NCBI GenBank assembly: GCA_004293675.1
Contig: READ01000035.1
Span: 1 to 49,645, forward strand
DNA length: 49,645 nt
Source of the DNA: Betaproteobacteria bacterium
GTDB taxonomy: Bacteria; Pseudomonadota; Gammaproteobacteria; Burkholderiales; Casimicrobiaceae
Direction of reading: 5' to 3'
Part shown: positions 1-8,769 of the stretch, piece after piece
Layout of the letters: every line of letters starts with the position of its first letter
Position numbering within the stretch: the stretch's first letter is position 1
Position numbers and translations under genes: made by a program
The notes under the pieces: model-generated
The model's database searches: none
What the model saw: the letters and a program-made list of their open reading frames with translations, nothing else
What the model was told of the DNA's origin: nothing

Positions 1-177
1 CATCATCTGCAGGATCAACTGCTCGGGCCGGTAGCCGCGATTGCTCCCCGGCTGCGGCAAACCCGCCGAGGCCAGCGCACGATCAAACCCAAAGTGATCA
101 AGGAGGCGTTTCATCAACGCCATGCCACCCCAGGGCGTGATTTCTTTGTCGGTAAACCGAAGCTCGATGTCGCGCAT
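1..177 (-). CDS. IS1380-type transposase, N-terminal fragment cut by the window edge
   Basis: An open frame on the reverse strand runs from an ATG at 177 to the first base of the window, giving 59 residues that start MRDIELRFTDKEITPWGGM and continue with MKRLLDHFGF and GYRPEQLILQMM. The ITPWGGM...LLDHFGF pattern near the N terminus is what I remember from IS1380-family transposases, which belong to the DDE group. The catalytic core lies outside the window, so completeness cannot be judged. The left end of the element should lie between 178 and about 385; I could not identify its terminal inverted repeat. The family call rests on memory of the motif. Confidence 0.7.
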   Translation of the reverse strand, partial: MRDIELRFTDKEITPWGGMALMKRLLDHFGFDRALASAGLPQPGSNRGYRPEQLILQMM

Positions 178-384
178 TTGTGATCTCCGCTCAAGATCAA
201 AAAACAGCCCAGAAACCGCTGAAAAAACAACTCAACTCACAGCACTGAAATCTTACAGCGCCCACAGCCTCGGCTTGAGCACCGAAGTTCAATTAAATCA
301 ATGAGTTGCGCTAATGGCGGACATTAGGAATTTGGGGCTAATGGAAAATCTGGGTTGAAGCGTGCGATTCGAAGCCAATCGAAT

Positions 385-720
385 CCCGTTCGTGGTGAGC
401 TTGTCGAACCATAACGGCAAAAGAAGAGAAGACAACGCGAGATAAAGCCCGCGCCGTCTGGTCAGGCGAAGATGTTCGCTCATGTGCCGTTGTGGTTCGA
501 CAAGCTCACCACGAACGGGACATAGGATATTGGTTCGACAACCTCACCACGAACGGCAAATAGGACCTTGGTTCGACAAGCTCACCACGAACGGAAATGC
601 GTCGTTGTGGTTTGACAAGCTCACCACGAACGGGACATAGGATGTGGGTTCGACAAGCTCACCACGAACGGCAAATAGGACCTTGGTTCGATAAGCTCAC
701 CACGAACGGCAAATAGGATC
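385..720. repeat. Array of short palindrome-like repeats (GTTCGACAAG...CACGAACGG)
   Basis: Six direct copies of a motif of about 25 bp start near 493, 531, 569, 608, 646 and 685, so the period is 38-39 bp. One copy in the opposite orientation sits at 385-411. The ends GTTCG and CGAAC make each copy an imperfect palindrome. Linkers are short and resemble each other (cataggat, caaataggacc). A degraded copy may follow at 724-745. Motifs like this are widespread dispersed repeats in proteobacterial genomes. The rest of 178-830 holds no gene that I can support. Confidence 0.85.
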
Positions 721-814
721 ATCGTCCGAAAATCTGACCACCAACGGTGGGCGTTTGTTATCCAAAACGTGAAAACAACGCAATCCCAAAACCCATTCCA
801 GGAACGCGATCAAC

Positions 815-827
815 GGGGGGGGGGGGG
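815..827. repeat. Homopolymer run of 13 G
   Basis: An uninterrupted run of 13 G lies three bases before the encoded CCA end of the reverse-strand tRNA-Thr. Such a tract is prone to slippage in replication and to sequencing error, so its exact length may not be reliable. Confidence 0.9.
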
Positions 828-830
828 AAT

Positions 831-906
831 TGGTGCCGGTGAGATGAATCGAACACCCGACCTTCGCATTACGAATGCGCTGCTCTACCAACTGAGCTAC
901 ACCGGC
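831..906 (-). tRNA. tRNA-Thr (anticodon CGT)
   Basis: The reverse strand folds as a cloverleaf. The acceptor stem is GCCGGTG/CACCGGC, the D arm contains GCTCAGTTGGTAGAGC, the anticodon loop is TTCGTAA with anticodon CGT (threonine, codon ACG), and the T loop is TTCGATT. The 3' CCA is encoded (831-833). Length is 76 nt. Some T-stem pairs are G-U. Confidence 0.95.
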
Positions 907-1027
907 TAAAGTGCGCCACGCTTACCACACGGCGGGCATGCCGAGCGTGCTGTAAGGGGCTGATGGTCGGTTGACTGCGCGCAGCGAAAGATTCCCGCGT
1001 TCACTCAACCTAGCCCATAATTATGCC

Positions 1028-1792
1028 ATGAAACTCGCTCGCATCATTGGCTTTCACGCCGTTAACGCCCGGCTTTCGCGCCGCCCTTCCTCCGTCGTGG
1101 AAATCTACGCCAACCAATCCCGCGACGATGCCCGGATGGCCGCATTGGTGGCGGCTGCGGAAAAAGCCGAGGTCGAGATCAAGTGGGTCGACAGCCCGCG
1201 CTTGAGGGCATTGGCTCAAGCCGACGATCATCAGGGAGTGGTCGCACTCGTTGAGGCCGGCAGCGACGTGGTGAGCTTCGAAGACGCGCTGGAGCAAAGT
1301 CTGATTCGCAAGGAAAAGCTCGGCATCGATCCTCTGTTTCTGCTTTTGGACCAAGTGCAAGATCCGCATAACCTGGGCGCGTGCATTCGCTCGGCAGACG
1401 CATTCGGCGCAGACGCGGTCATCTTGCCCAAACACGGCTCCGCACCCGTCTCCGCCGTGGCCATGAAATCGGCCAGCGGCGCGACTGAAACTACTCCGAT
1501 TTGCACGGTGAACAACTTGGTGCAGTGCATCGAAGCGCTTCAAAAATCTGGCGTCTGGGTGCTAGGTGCCGAAATGGAAACCGACGCCACGCTGTTTAAT
1601 ACCAAGCTGACCGGCCCGCTTGCTTGGGTGCTGGGCAACGAGGGCAAAGGCTTACGGCGACTCACTCGCGAGCGCTGCGATGCGTTGGTGGCCATCCCGA
1701 TGGTGGGTGCGGTGGAGAGCTTAAATGTGTCCAACGCCACGGCTGTTTGCTTGTTTGCTACGCAAGCCGCGCGAAACACGGCTCAAAAATAG
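1028..1792 (+). CDS. rlmB: 23S rRNA (guanosine-2'-O-)-methyltransferase RlmB
   Basis: This is a 254-residue SpoU/TrmH-class (SPOUT, trefoil-knot) methyltransferase that should methylate G2251 in the peptidyl-transferase loop of 23S rRNA. The N-terminal part (MKLARIIGFHAVNARL onward) is the small rRNA-binding domain. The catalytic domain shows all three SpoU motifs: NLGACIRSADAFGA (about 115-128), LGNEGKGLR (202-210) and IPMVGAVESLNVSNA (223-237). I start at the ATG at 1028 because this matches the family N terminus; the longer frame from 971 adds 19 residues that look non-coding. RlmB genes often follow rnr, but here the upstream neighbour is a tRNA and a repeat region. Confidence 0.95.
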   Translation: MKLARIIGFHAVNARLSRRPSSVVEIYANQSRDDARMAALVAAAEKAEVEIKWVDSPRLRALAQADDHQGVVALVEAGSDVVSFEDALEQSLIRKEKLGIDPLFLLLDQVQDPHNLGACIRSADAFGADAVILPKHGSAPVSAVAMKSASGATETTPICTVNNLVQCIEALQKSGVWVLGAEMETDATLFNTKLTGPLAWVLGNEGKGLRRLTRERCDALVAIPMVGAVESLNVSNATAVCLFATQAARNTAQK

Positions 1793-1889
1793 CGCAGGGC
1801 AGCCTTGTGCTGCAGTCCATCGAAAACGAGCATGAAAACTGCTCACACATCGCGGTAACATCTATTTTTCTGCGTGTAAGACTATTGCC

Positions 1890-2873
1890 ATGCTGGCTTT
1901 CATCATTCGACGACTTTTTCAGGCCGCACTCGTCATGCTGGCTGTGGCTTTTGTCTCTTTTTCATTGTTTAACTTCGTTGGCGATCCCGTCAACATGATG
2001 CTGGGCCAGGACGCAACGCCGGAGCAACGCGAAGAACTGCGCGCCGATTTGGGGCTCGACAAACCGTTTTACGTGCAGTTCACCCGATTTGTGGGCAACG
2101 CGGTGAAGGGTGAATTCGGCTTGTCGCTGCGGCAAATTCGGCCGGTCGCAACGCTCATCAAAGAGCGCCTGCCGGCCACGCTTGAATTGGCGTTCTGTGC
2201 GGGGGCGTTAGCGCTATTTTTTGGCATCGTAATGGGCGTTTTCACTGCGCTACGACGACGAGGGTTCATCTCACAGTTCCTACTTACGATATCGCTGATC
2301 GGCGTGAGTTTGCCAACGTTTTTGATCGGCATCCTGCTTATTCTTGTGTTTGCAGTCACGCTGCAGTGGTTGCCGTCCTACTCCCGCGGAGACGTTGTTC
2401 AGCTCGGTTGGTGGTCAACCGGATTTTTGACAACCAGCGGCATCAAATCCCTGATCCTGCCGTCGATCACCCTGTCGCTCGGCACCATGACGCTCATCAT
2501 GCGTTTGGTGCGCTCGGAAATGCTCGAAGTGCTCCGAACCGATTACATCAAGTTTGCCCGCGCTCGCGGCTTGACCAATCGCGCCGTGCACTTCGGACAT
2601 GCGCTCAAAAACACGCTCGTTCCCGTGATGACGATCACCGGCTTGCAGCTCGGCGCGATCATCGCGTTTGCCATCGTCACCGAGACCGTGTTTCAGTGGC
2701 CGGGCATGGGATTTTTGTTCATTCAATCGGTGCAGTTCGCCGACATTCCGGTGATGGCCGCTTACTTGGTGCTGATCGCTTTGGTGTTTGTGAGCATCAA
2801 TTTGATTGTTGATTTGCTTTACTACCTCGTAGATCCTCGCCTTCGCATCGAGCGCAGCACCGCTGGTCATTAA
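1890..2873 (+). CDS. Peptide/nickel-type ABC transporter permease (DppB-like)
   Basis: The product is a 327-residue inner-membrane permease of the DppB/OppB type with an N-terminal membrane segment (about 9-30), a periplasmic loop and five further hydrophobic segments. The coupling loop that contacts the ATPases is visible as EVLRTDYIKFARARG followed by NTLVPV. It opens an operon that runs to 8759 and also holds the second permease and both ATPases, interrupted by two amidohydrolases. No substrate-binding protein gene lies upstream or inside the operon. The likely substrates are peptides or N-acyl amino acids, judged from the amidohydrolase neighbours; that is inference. Confidence 0.9.
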   Translation: MLAFIIRRLFQAALVMLAVAFVSFSLFNFVGDPVNMMLGQDATPEQREELRADLGLDKPFYVQFTRFVGNAVKGEFGLSLRQIRPVATLIKERLPATLELAFCAGALALFFGIVMGVFTALRRRGFISQFLLTISLIGVSLPTFLIGILLILVFAVTLQWLPSYSRGDVVQLGWWSTGFLTTSGIKSLILPSITLSLGTMTLIMRLVRSEMLEVLRTDYIKFARARGLTNRAVHFGHALKNTLVPVMTITGLQLGAIIAFAIVTETVFQWPGMGFLFIQSVQFADIPVMAAYLVLIALVFVSINLIVDLLYYLVDPRLRIERSTAGH

Positions 2874-2894
2874 TTTTGTTTTAGGATTTTCAGC

Positions 2895-4079
2895 ATGTAC
2901 AACCCCAGCAAAATTTCCGAGAGCATCCGCGAATTCCACGCCGATTTGACGGCCATCCGGCGAGATATTCACACCAATCCCGAGCACGCTTACAAAGAGC
3001 ACCGCACGGCCGCGTTGGTCGCTGAACGACTCAAGTTTTATGGCGTGGACGAAGTTCATACCGGCATCGGCGGCACCGGCGTGGTTGGGGTGATTCGCGG
3101 TTCGCGTCCAGGCGACCGAAACGTCGGCCTGCGCGCTGACATGGATTGCTTGGCGATGAGCGAGGAAACGAAGCTGCCGTGGGCTTCCATCAACAAAGGA
3201 TTCATGCACGGGTGTGGCCACGACGGCCACACCACGATGCTCCTGGGTGCGGCGCGCTATCTAGCGAAAACGCGTAACTTTTCCGGCAACGTGTTTTGCG
3301 TATTCCAACCCGCCGAGGAGGGCCAAGCCGGTGCGAAAGCCATGCTCGATGATGGCTTGTTGACCCGCTTTCCGATTCACGCTTTTTATGGTTTGCACAA
3401 CGCACCGTGGGTTGCGCTGGGCACCATGGCTGTTCGCAACGGCGCAATGATGGCCGCAGCCGATCAAATCGAAATCACGATTGAAGGCAAGGGCGGCCAC
3501 GGCGGTATGCCACAGTTCTCCTACGACCCGATTTTGGCGAGCGCCCATGTGCTCACAGCTATTCAGTCAATCGCCTCGCGAAACGTTGATCCGGCTGACG
3601 CAGTGGTCGTGTCGATCTGCGGTATTGAAGGTGGCGTCATGGGCACCTATAACGTGATTCCGCGCGAGGTCAAAATGGTGGGCACCGTGCGCACCTATCG
3701 CACCGAAACGCAGCAACTCGTTGAGCAAAAACTGAAGTTGATCGTTGAAAACACTGCGGCCGCGTTTGGCGCGACCGGCAAAGTGAAGTTCACTAAAGGC
3801 TATCCGGCAACGATCAATCACAAGCGCGAAGCAGAGCTCGCGGCTGATGTAGGGCGCGGCATTTTTGGCGCCGAAAATGTCATCACGGAAATCTTCCCGA
3901 ACACCGGCGGCGAAGACTTCGCATTCTTTTTGCAAGCGGTGCCCGGCGCCTACATTTGGGTGGGTCAAAAGACCGACACTAGCTTCCCGATTCATCATTC
4001 CTGCTACGACTTTGATGACCGCATCATCCCCAATGGCGCGGGTTTGCTGGCGGCCATTGCGGAAAAGGAACTGGCTTGA
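2895..4079 (+). CDS. M20D-family amidohydrolase (hippurate hydrolase-like), first of two
   Basis: This 394-residue cytoplasmic metallohydrolase belongs to the M20D group (hippurate hydrolase, IAA-amino-acid hydrolase, N-acetyl amino acid deacylase). Metal-site motifs are GLRADMD (78-84), HGCGHDGH (105-112; C107 and H109 as ligands) and PAEEG (139-143). The dimerisation domain begins with GKGGHGG. It probably cleaves an amide bond of N-acylated amino acids; the exact substrate cannot be read from sequence. It starts 21 bp after the permease with AGGA upstream of the ATG, and its stop overlaps the start of a paralogue. A transporter plus two such enzymes suggests uptake and immediate hydrolysis of an amide substrate. 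Confidence 0.9.
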   Translation: MYNPSKISESIREFHADLTAIRRDIHTNPEHAYKEHRTAALVAERLKFYGVDEVHTGIGGTGVVGVIRGSRPGDRNVGLRADMDCLAMSEETKLPWASINKGFMHGCGHDGHTTMLLGAARYLAKTRNFSGNVFCVFQPAEEGQAGAKAMLDDGLLTRFPIHAFYGLHNAPWVALGTMAVRNGAMMAAADQIEITIEGKGGHGGMPQFSYDPILASAHVLTAIQSIASRNVDPADAVVVSICGIEGGVMGTYNVIPREVKMVGTVRTYRTETQQLVEQKLKLIVENTAAAFGATGKVKFTKGYPATINHKREAELAADVGRGIFGAENVITEIFPNTGGEDFAFFLQAVPGAYIWVGQKTDTSFPIHHSCYDFDDRIIPNGAGLLAAIAEKELA

Positions 4080-5254
4080 AGCTCAACGATCTTCCAGCCT
4101 CGTTTGTCGAGGAACTAACCGCGATTCGGCGAGATATTCACGCCAATCCCGAGCTCGGTTTTCAAGAGGTTCGCACCTCGGCGCTGGTCGCTGAAAAGCT
4201 CAAAGCGTTTGGGGTCGACGAAGTTCATACCGGTATCGCCACCACTGGCATCGTGGGTGTGATCAAAGGCAAGCGAAGCGGCGGCTCGATGGGGCTTCGG
4301 GCCGATATGGACGCGCTGCCGATGCCTGAAAACAACACGTTTTTCCATGCGTCGAAGCGCGCCAAGACCATGCACGCCTGTGGTCACGATGGCCACACAA
4401 CAATGGTGCTGGGCGCCGCACGCTACTTGGCAGAGACACGAAATTTTGCGGGAGTCGTTCACGTCATTTTTCAGCCTGCGGAAGAGGGTGGCGGCGGCGG
4501 TGAGCGAATGTGCCAGGAAGGCTTGTTTAAACGATTCGATTGTGAGCGAATTTTTGCCGTGCACAACCGCCCTGACCTAGAGCTGGGCAAATGGGGCACC
4601 CGGGTTGGGCCGTTTATGGCCTCTGCCGACAGTTTTACGATTGAAGTGACGGGCCGTGGCGGCCATGCGGCGCGTCCGCATCTGGTGTGCGATCCAATGG
4701 TGGTTGCTGCCAACATCATCTTGGCGGCACAAACCATCGTTGCTCGCAGCGTGAGTCCGCTCGAGCCGGCGGTGGTCGGTATCAGCGCTGTTGAGGGCGG
4801 CAATCTACCCGCATCTAACGTAGTGCCGGATAAAGTCATCATGACCGGCACCGTTCGCACCTACGACAAAGCGACGCAAGATTTGATCGAGGCGCGTTTA
4901 GGTGAGTTGGTCAACGGTATTTGCGACGCGCACCGCGCCAAAGGCGTGTTGACCTATCGCCGCGGCTACCCGCCAGTCGTCAATAGCCAAGCCGAGGTCG
5001 AATTCGCGCACTCTGTGGCGAGCGAGGTTTGGGGTGCGGCCAATGCCGACATGAATTACACACCGTCGATGGGTGGCGAAGACTTTTCGTACATGCTGCA
5101 CGAGCGGCCGGGTTGTTATTCGGTGATCGGGCAAACGCCGAAAGGCCAACCGATGGTGCCGTTGCACAACACCCGATACGATTTTTGCGACGCAATTATT
5201 CCTAGCGGCGTGCGATATTTTTCACGCTTGGTAGAGACCGGATTGCCGCTGTAG
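4076..5254 (+). CDS. M20D-family amidohydrolase (hippurate hydrolase-like), second of two
   Basis: A 392-residue paralogue of the preceding gene, clearly similar throughout (TAIRRDIHANPELGFQEVRTSALVAEKL matches the first copy, split here across its N-terminal 20-45). Metal motifs are GLRADMDAL (73-81), HACGHDGH (100-107) and PAEEGGG (134-140). The start is a TTG at 4076 that overlaps the stop codon of the first copy (TTGA), which implies translational coupling. The two copies have diverged in the loops around the active site, for example EEGQAGAKAM against EEGGGGGERM. Tandem duplication followed by change in substrate range is a reasonable guess but is not shown by the sequence. Confidence 0.9.
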   Translation: MKLNDLPASFVEELTAIRRDIHANPELGFQEVRTSALVAEKLKAFGVDEVHTGIATTGIVGVIKGKRSGGSMGLRADMDALPMPENNTFFHASKRAKTMHACGHDGHTTMVLGAARYLAETRNFAGVVHVIFQPAEEGGGGGERMCQEGLFKRFDCERIFAVHNRPDLELGKWGTRVGPFMASADSFTIEVTGRGGHAARPHLVCDPMVVAANIILAAQTIVARSVSPLEPAVVGISAVEGGNLPASNVVPDKVIMTGTVRTYDKATQDLIEARLGELVNGICDAHRAKGVLTYRRGYPPVVNSQAEVEFAHSVASEVWGAANADMNYTPSMGGEDFSYMLHERPGCYSVIGQTPKGQPMVPLHNTRYDFCDAIIPSGVRYFSRLVETGLPL

Positions 5255-5317
5255 CGCGGCCACAAGACGCGAACTTCAAGACGCACAGAACACACAGAGA
5301 TACAAGAGAGAGAAATT

Positions 5318-6229
5318 TTGGAAGCAATCAATCGTTTTTTTGACGGCGATGTTTGGTACAGCTTTAAGCAGTCGCCAATCACCATCGTGGCCGCGGTGTT
5401 TGCGCTGATTTGTATTTTGGCGGCGGTGCTCGCGCCTCTGATTGCGCCACACAACCCCTACGACTTAGCGCAGATTTCGCTGATTAACTCGAACCTGCCA
5501 CCGGCGTGGTCTGTGGGCGGGAACGCAAGCTTTCTGCTTGGAACGGATCAGCAAGGCCGCGACATTTTGTCGACCATCATGTACGGCAGTCGAGTTTCAC
5601 TTTTGGTCGCGCTCTGCGCCGTGGTGATCGCCATTTTGATGGGTGTTGGTTTGGGTCTGCTCGCCGGCTATGTGGGCGGTCGGGTAGACAGCATCATCAT
5701 GCGTTTGGCCGACATTCAACTCACCTTTCCATCGATTTTGGTCGCTCTGTTGATTGCTGGCGTTGGCCGACAATTTGTGCCCCGTGATTTGCAAGATTCG
5801 TTGGCGATTTACGTGATTATTTTGTCCATAAGTTTGACCGGCTGGGTGCAATATGCGCGCACGGTACGTGGTTCCACGCTGGTGGAAAAGAGCAAAGAGT
5901 ACGTGCAAGCTGCTCGCGTGATTGGCGTGCCACGTTGGACGATTATGTTTCGCCATGTGCTGCCCAACGTGCTCGGACCAGTGCTCGTTATTGCAACGCT
6001 CAACATCGCCACAGCGATCTTGACCGAAGCGACCTTGTCATTTTTGGGCGTGGGAATGCCCTCAACGCAACCGTCGCTCGGCACGCTCATTTCCGAGGGC
6101 AACAACTACCTTTTCTCAGGCGAGTGGTGGATCACCGTGTTTCCAGGGCTCGCGCTGATTGTGATGGTCGTATCGGTCAATTTGCTGGGTGATTGGCTGC
6201 GCGATGCGCTCAATCCTAAGCTTCGATGA
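5318..6229 (+). CDS. Peptide/nickel-type ABC transporter permease (DppC-like)
   Basis: This 303-residue permease pairs with the DppB-like protein at 1890. The N-terminal segment (about 22-43) ends in LIAPHNPYD, typical of the OppC/DppC N-terminal domain. GTDQQGRDILSTIMYGSRVSL is the usual sequence before the core (split around 75-95), and the coupling loop is KEYVQAARVIGVPRW. A TTG start at 5318 follows a purine-rich GAGAGAG stretch; no ATG fits better. It is separated from its partner permease by the two amidohydrolase genes, which is unusual because dppB and dppC are normally adjacent. Confidence 0.9.
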   Translation: MEAINRFFDGDVWYSFKQSPITIVAAVFALICILAAVLAPLIAPHNPYDLAQISLINSNLPPAWSVGGNASFLLGTDQQGRDILSTIMYGSRVSLLVALCAVVIAILMGVGLGLLAGYVGGRVDSIIMRLADIQLTFPSILVALLIAGVGRQFVPRDLQDSLAIYVIILSISLTGWVQYARTVRGSTLVEKSKEYVQAARVIGVPRWTIMFRHVLPNVLGPVLVIATLNIATAILTEATLSFLGVGMPSTQPSLGTLISEGNNYLFSGEWWITVFPGLALIVMVVSVNLLGDWLRDALNPKLR

Positions 6230-6239
6230 GGGGATGGCG

Positions 6240-6701
6240 ATGGCAACGCACTCAGTGTTTCTTCGTGTTGGCGCACTCGCGTTTTTGGCGTTGAGCGCGG
6301 GCTGTGCACAGCAATGGGAAAGCGTGCTCGACGGCACGCTCTACACGCGCACGCACATGAATCGCTTCCCCGTCGTGATCGTAGCGGTTGACGGCGTGCA
6401 TAGCTTGCAAAACCCTCGCTATATCGATGCGGGTGTTCGTCGATTGACCATTGAAGCACCGCCGGTAGCGGGATTCGCGATGCCGGTGCGTCGCGAATTT
6501 ACGTTCACCGTTGAGCGCTGTGTTCGCTATTGGTTGGCCGCGCAGCGCGCCAACGCGCTCACTCAAGACTTTGAGCTCGTCATCGATCACGCTGAGCCCG
6601 TTCCGGGTTGCCGCCCCAATGGCATAGTGATTGAGCCCTCGATCGTGGTGCCTGCCACCATTGATCCGCCGCGCTCCATTCCCGTTCCTAAACGTCCATA
6701 G
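6240..6701 (+). CDS. Small lipoprotein of unknown function in the ABC operon
   Basis: The product has 153 residues. It starts MATHSVFLRVGALAFLALSAGCAQQW, where LSAGC is a lipobox (shown in two parts: signal 1-20, Cys at about 22), so it is predicted to be a lipid-anchored envelope protein. I chose the ATG at 6240 because GAGGGG at 6228-6233 gives a ribosome site with 6-nt spacing; the ATG at 6234 would have none. The mature part has two further cysteines (ERCVRYW and VPGCRP) that could form a disulfide. I do not recognise the family. It lies 10 bp after the DppC-like gene and before the ATPases, so it is probably co-transcribed, but it does not resemble a substrate-binding protein. Confidence 0.75.
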   Translation: MATHSVFLRVGALAFLALSAGCAQQWESVLDGTLYTRTHMNRFPVVIVAVDGVHSLQNPRYIDAGVRRLTIEAPPVAGFAMPVRREFTFTVERCVRYWLAAQRANALTQDFELVIDHAEPVPGCRPNGIVIEPSIVVPATIDPPRSIPVPKRP

Positions 6702-6750
6702 CGCAGCGTAGTCTGCGCGCCCCCTTTTTGTTCTTGCTAGATTAATCAAG

Positions 6751-7728
6751 ATGACCGCCAATACCGCTACCCCGCTGCTCGAAGTTCGAGATTTGCACAT
6801 TGAATTTCCAACGCGTCGCGGCATTCTGAAAGCCGTTGACGGCGTTTCGTTTTCCATCGCCCCCGGCGAAGTGCTCGGCGTGGTCGGCGAGTCGGGCGCA
6901 GGAAAATCGCTCACGGGTGCGGCAATCATCGGACTGTTGGAGCCACCGGGCCGAATCGCCAGCGGGCAAATCATCCTAGAGGGCCAACGCATTGATAATT
7001 TGCCCTACGAGCAGATGCGAAAGATTCGCGGTCGTCGTATCGGCGCGATTTTCCAAGACCCGCTGACCTCACTCAATCCGCTCTACACGGTCGGTCGCCA
7101 GCTCACTGAAACCATTCAAACGCATCTGGATCATTCGGCGGATGCCGCGCGAAATCGTGCCATCGAGCTGCTGGAGGAGGTCGGAATTCCGGCCGCACGA
7201 GAGCGTATCGATCATTACCCACACCAGTTTTCAGGCGGTATGCGCCAGCGCGTGGTCATTGCACTCGCGCTCGCCGCTGAGCCCCGCGTCATCATCGCGG
7301 ATGAACCCACAACCGCGCTTGACGTGTCAATTCAAGCGCAGATCATTACGCTGCTCAAGCGTCTCTGTCGCGATCATGGCACGGCTGTGATGCTGGTCAC
7401 CCACGACATGGGCGTGATCGCCGAAACGGCAGACCGTGTCGCCGTCATGTACGCCGGTCGAGTCGCTGAAATTGGCCCCGTGTCAGAGGTGATTCACAAA
7501 CCGCAGCACCCGTATACGATCGGGCTCATGGGCTCGATTCCAGAGATCGGTAGTCATCGCGAACGACTCATCCAGATCGATGGCGCCATGCCACGCCTTG
7601 ATGCGATTCCGCAGGGCTGTGCGTTCAATCCGCGTTGTACGAAAGTGTTTGATCGCTGCAAACAAGAGCGTCCCGAATTGCTGCCCGCCGGTGTCACGCA
7701 TGCGGCATGCTGGTTGCACGCAAAGTAA
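6751..7728 (+). CDS. Peptide/nickel-type ABC transporter ATPase (DppD-like)
   Basis: A 325-residue ABC ATPase. Walker A GESGAGKS is at 46-53, the Q loop at [11 protein letters not shown] (about 100-110), signature SGGMRQR at 161-167 and Walker B VIIADEP at 180-186 with catalytic Glu185. The C-terminal oligopeptide/dipeptide extension is present, with the cysteine pattern [14 protein letters not shown] seen in DppD/OppD. It forms a heterodimer with the DppF-like ATPase encoded next. Both ATPases carry all canonical motifs, so the transporter should be energised. Confidence 0.93.
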   Translation: MTANTATPLLEVRDLHIEFPTRRGILKAVDGVSFSIAPGEVLGVVGESGAGKSLTGAAIIGLLEPPGRIASGQIILEGQRIDNLPYEQMRKIRGRRIGAIFQDPLTSLNPLYTVGRQLTETIQTHLDHSADAARNRAIELLEEVGIPAARERIDHYPHQFSGGMRQRVVIALALAAEPRVIIADEPTTALDVSIQAQIITLLKRLCRDHGTAVMLVTHDMGVIAETADRVAVMYAGRVAEIGPVSEVIHKPQHPYTIGLMGSIPEIGSHRERLIQIDGAMPRLDAIPQGCAFNPRCTKVFDRCKQERPELLPAGVTHAACWLHAK

Positions 7729-7769
7729 CCCCAAAATTTATTTGACCGTCAAGAAACAAGACAAATAAG

Positions 7770-8759
7770 ATGAGTGCTTTTGTACAACTCAATAACGTCA
7801 GCAAAACGTTTAACGTGTCCGCGCCGTGGCTCAATCGGGTGTTGGAGCGCAAGCCCGAAACGTTTCTGCATGCCGTGAGCGATGTTTCATTCGACATTCG
7901 TCGCGGTGAAACGCTTGCATTGGTGGGCGAATCGGGCTGCGGCAAATCGACCGTGGCTCGCTTGATCGTGGGGCTCTACACGCCGTCGCGCGGCTCCATC
8001 ACCGTTGACGGCAAGCTCATGCGCAGCGCGGATGAGACCAATGACGAAGCGCGGCTGATGCGGCGCAAAGTGCAAATGATTTTTCAAGACCCCTACGCGA
8101 GCTTAAATCCGCGTTGGCGCGTGGCCGACATCGTGGCCGAGCCGATTCGCACGCACAAACTCATCACCGACAGCGCTGCGGTTGATAAGCGTGTCGCTGA
8201 GCTTTTGGGCTTCGTAAAGCTCACGGCGAAGGACGGCGAAAAGTATCCGCACCAATTCTCCGGCGGACAGCGTCAGCGAATCTCGATTGCCCGTGCTCTG
8301 GCAAGCAATCCTGAGTTTTTGATTTGTGATGAACCGACGTCAGCGCTGGACGTTTCGGTGCAGGCGCAGGTTTTGAACTTGATGAAAGACTTGCAGCGCG
8401 AGATGGGCTTGACCTATTTGTTTATCTCGCACAACTTGCAAGTCGTACATCACATCGCGGATCGAGTGGGCGTGATGTACTTAGGCCGCTTGGTTGAGAT
8501 CGGCGACAAATCCGTTGTCTTTAATGACCCAAAGCATCCCTACACCCGCATGCTGCTCGATGCGATTCCTGATTTGCACATGACGGGCAAAGCGCGCACG
8601 CCAGTGGCGGGCGAGGTGCCCAACCCGCTCAACCCACCTACCGGTTGCGCGTTCAATCCGCGCTGCCCGAAAAAGTTTGGTCCTTGCGATCAAACTCGTC
8701 CCGAACTTCAAGGTCTGGCCGATCGCTCGGTCGCCTGTCACGCTGTTACTTTCTCCTAA
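7770..8759 (+). CDS. Peptide/nickel-type ABC transporter ATPase (DppF-like)
   Basis: A 329-residue ABC ATPase, partner of the DppD-like subunit. Walker A GESGCGKS is at 53-60, [13 protein letters not shown] at about 104-116, signature SGGQRQR at 164-170, and Walker B FLICDEP at 183-189. The C-terminal extension again has [15 protein letters not shown]. The gene starts at an ATG 41 bp after dppD. gcdH follows only 10 bp after its stop, so transcription may continue into that gene. Confidence 0.93.
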   Translation: MSAFVQLNNVSKTFNVSAPWLNRVLERKPETFLHAVSDVSFDIRRGETLALVGESGCGKSTVARLIVGLYTPSRGSITVDGKLMRSADETNDEARLMRRKVQMIFQDPYASLNPRWRVADIVAEPIRTHKLITDSAAVDKRVAELLGFVKLTAKDGEKYPHQFSGGQRQRISIARALASNPEFLICDEPTSALDVSVQAQVLNLMKDLQREMGLTYLFISHNLQVVHHIADRVGVMYLGRLVEIGDKSVVFNDPKHPYTRMLLDAIPDLHMTGKARTPVAGEVPNPLNPPTGCAFNPRCPKKFGPCDQTRPELQGLADRSVACHAVTFS

Positions 8760-8769
8760 GTTTTTGTCT

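Noticed and set aside
493..720. CRISPR array
   Set aside because: Repeats of about 25 bp recur every 38-39 bp, but the spacers are only about 13 bp, resemble each other, and no cas gene is present.
1010..1543. Reverse-strand open frame of 177 codons
   Set aside because: It is antisense to rlmB, whose protein motifs are clear.
2415..3230. Long reverse-strand open frame of 271 codons
   Set aside because: It is antisense to the DppB-like permease and the first M20 gene, is rich in His/Gln/Arg as expected of a shadow frame, and has no family features.
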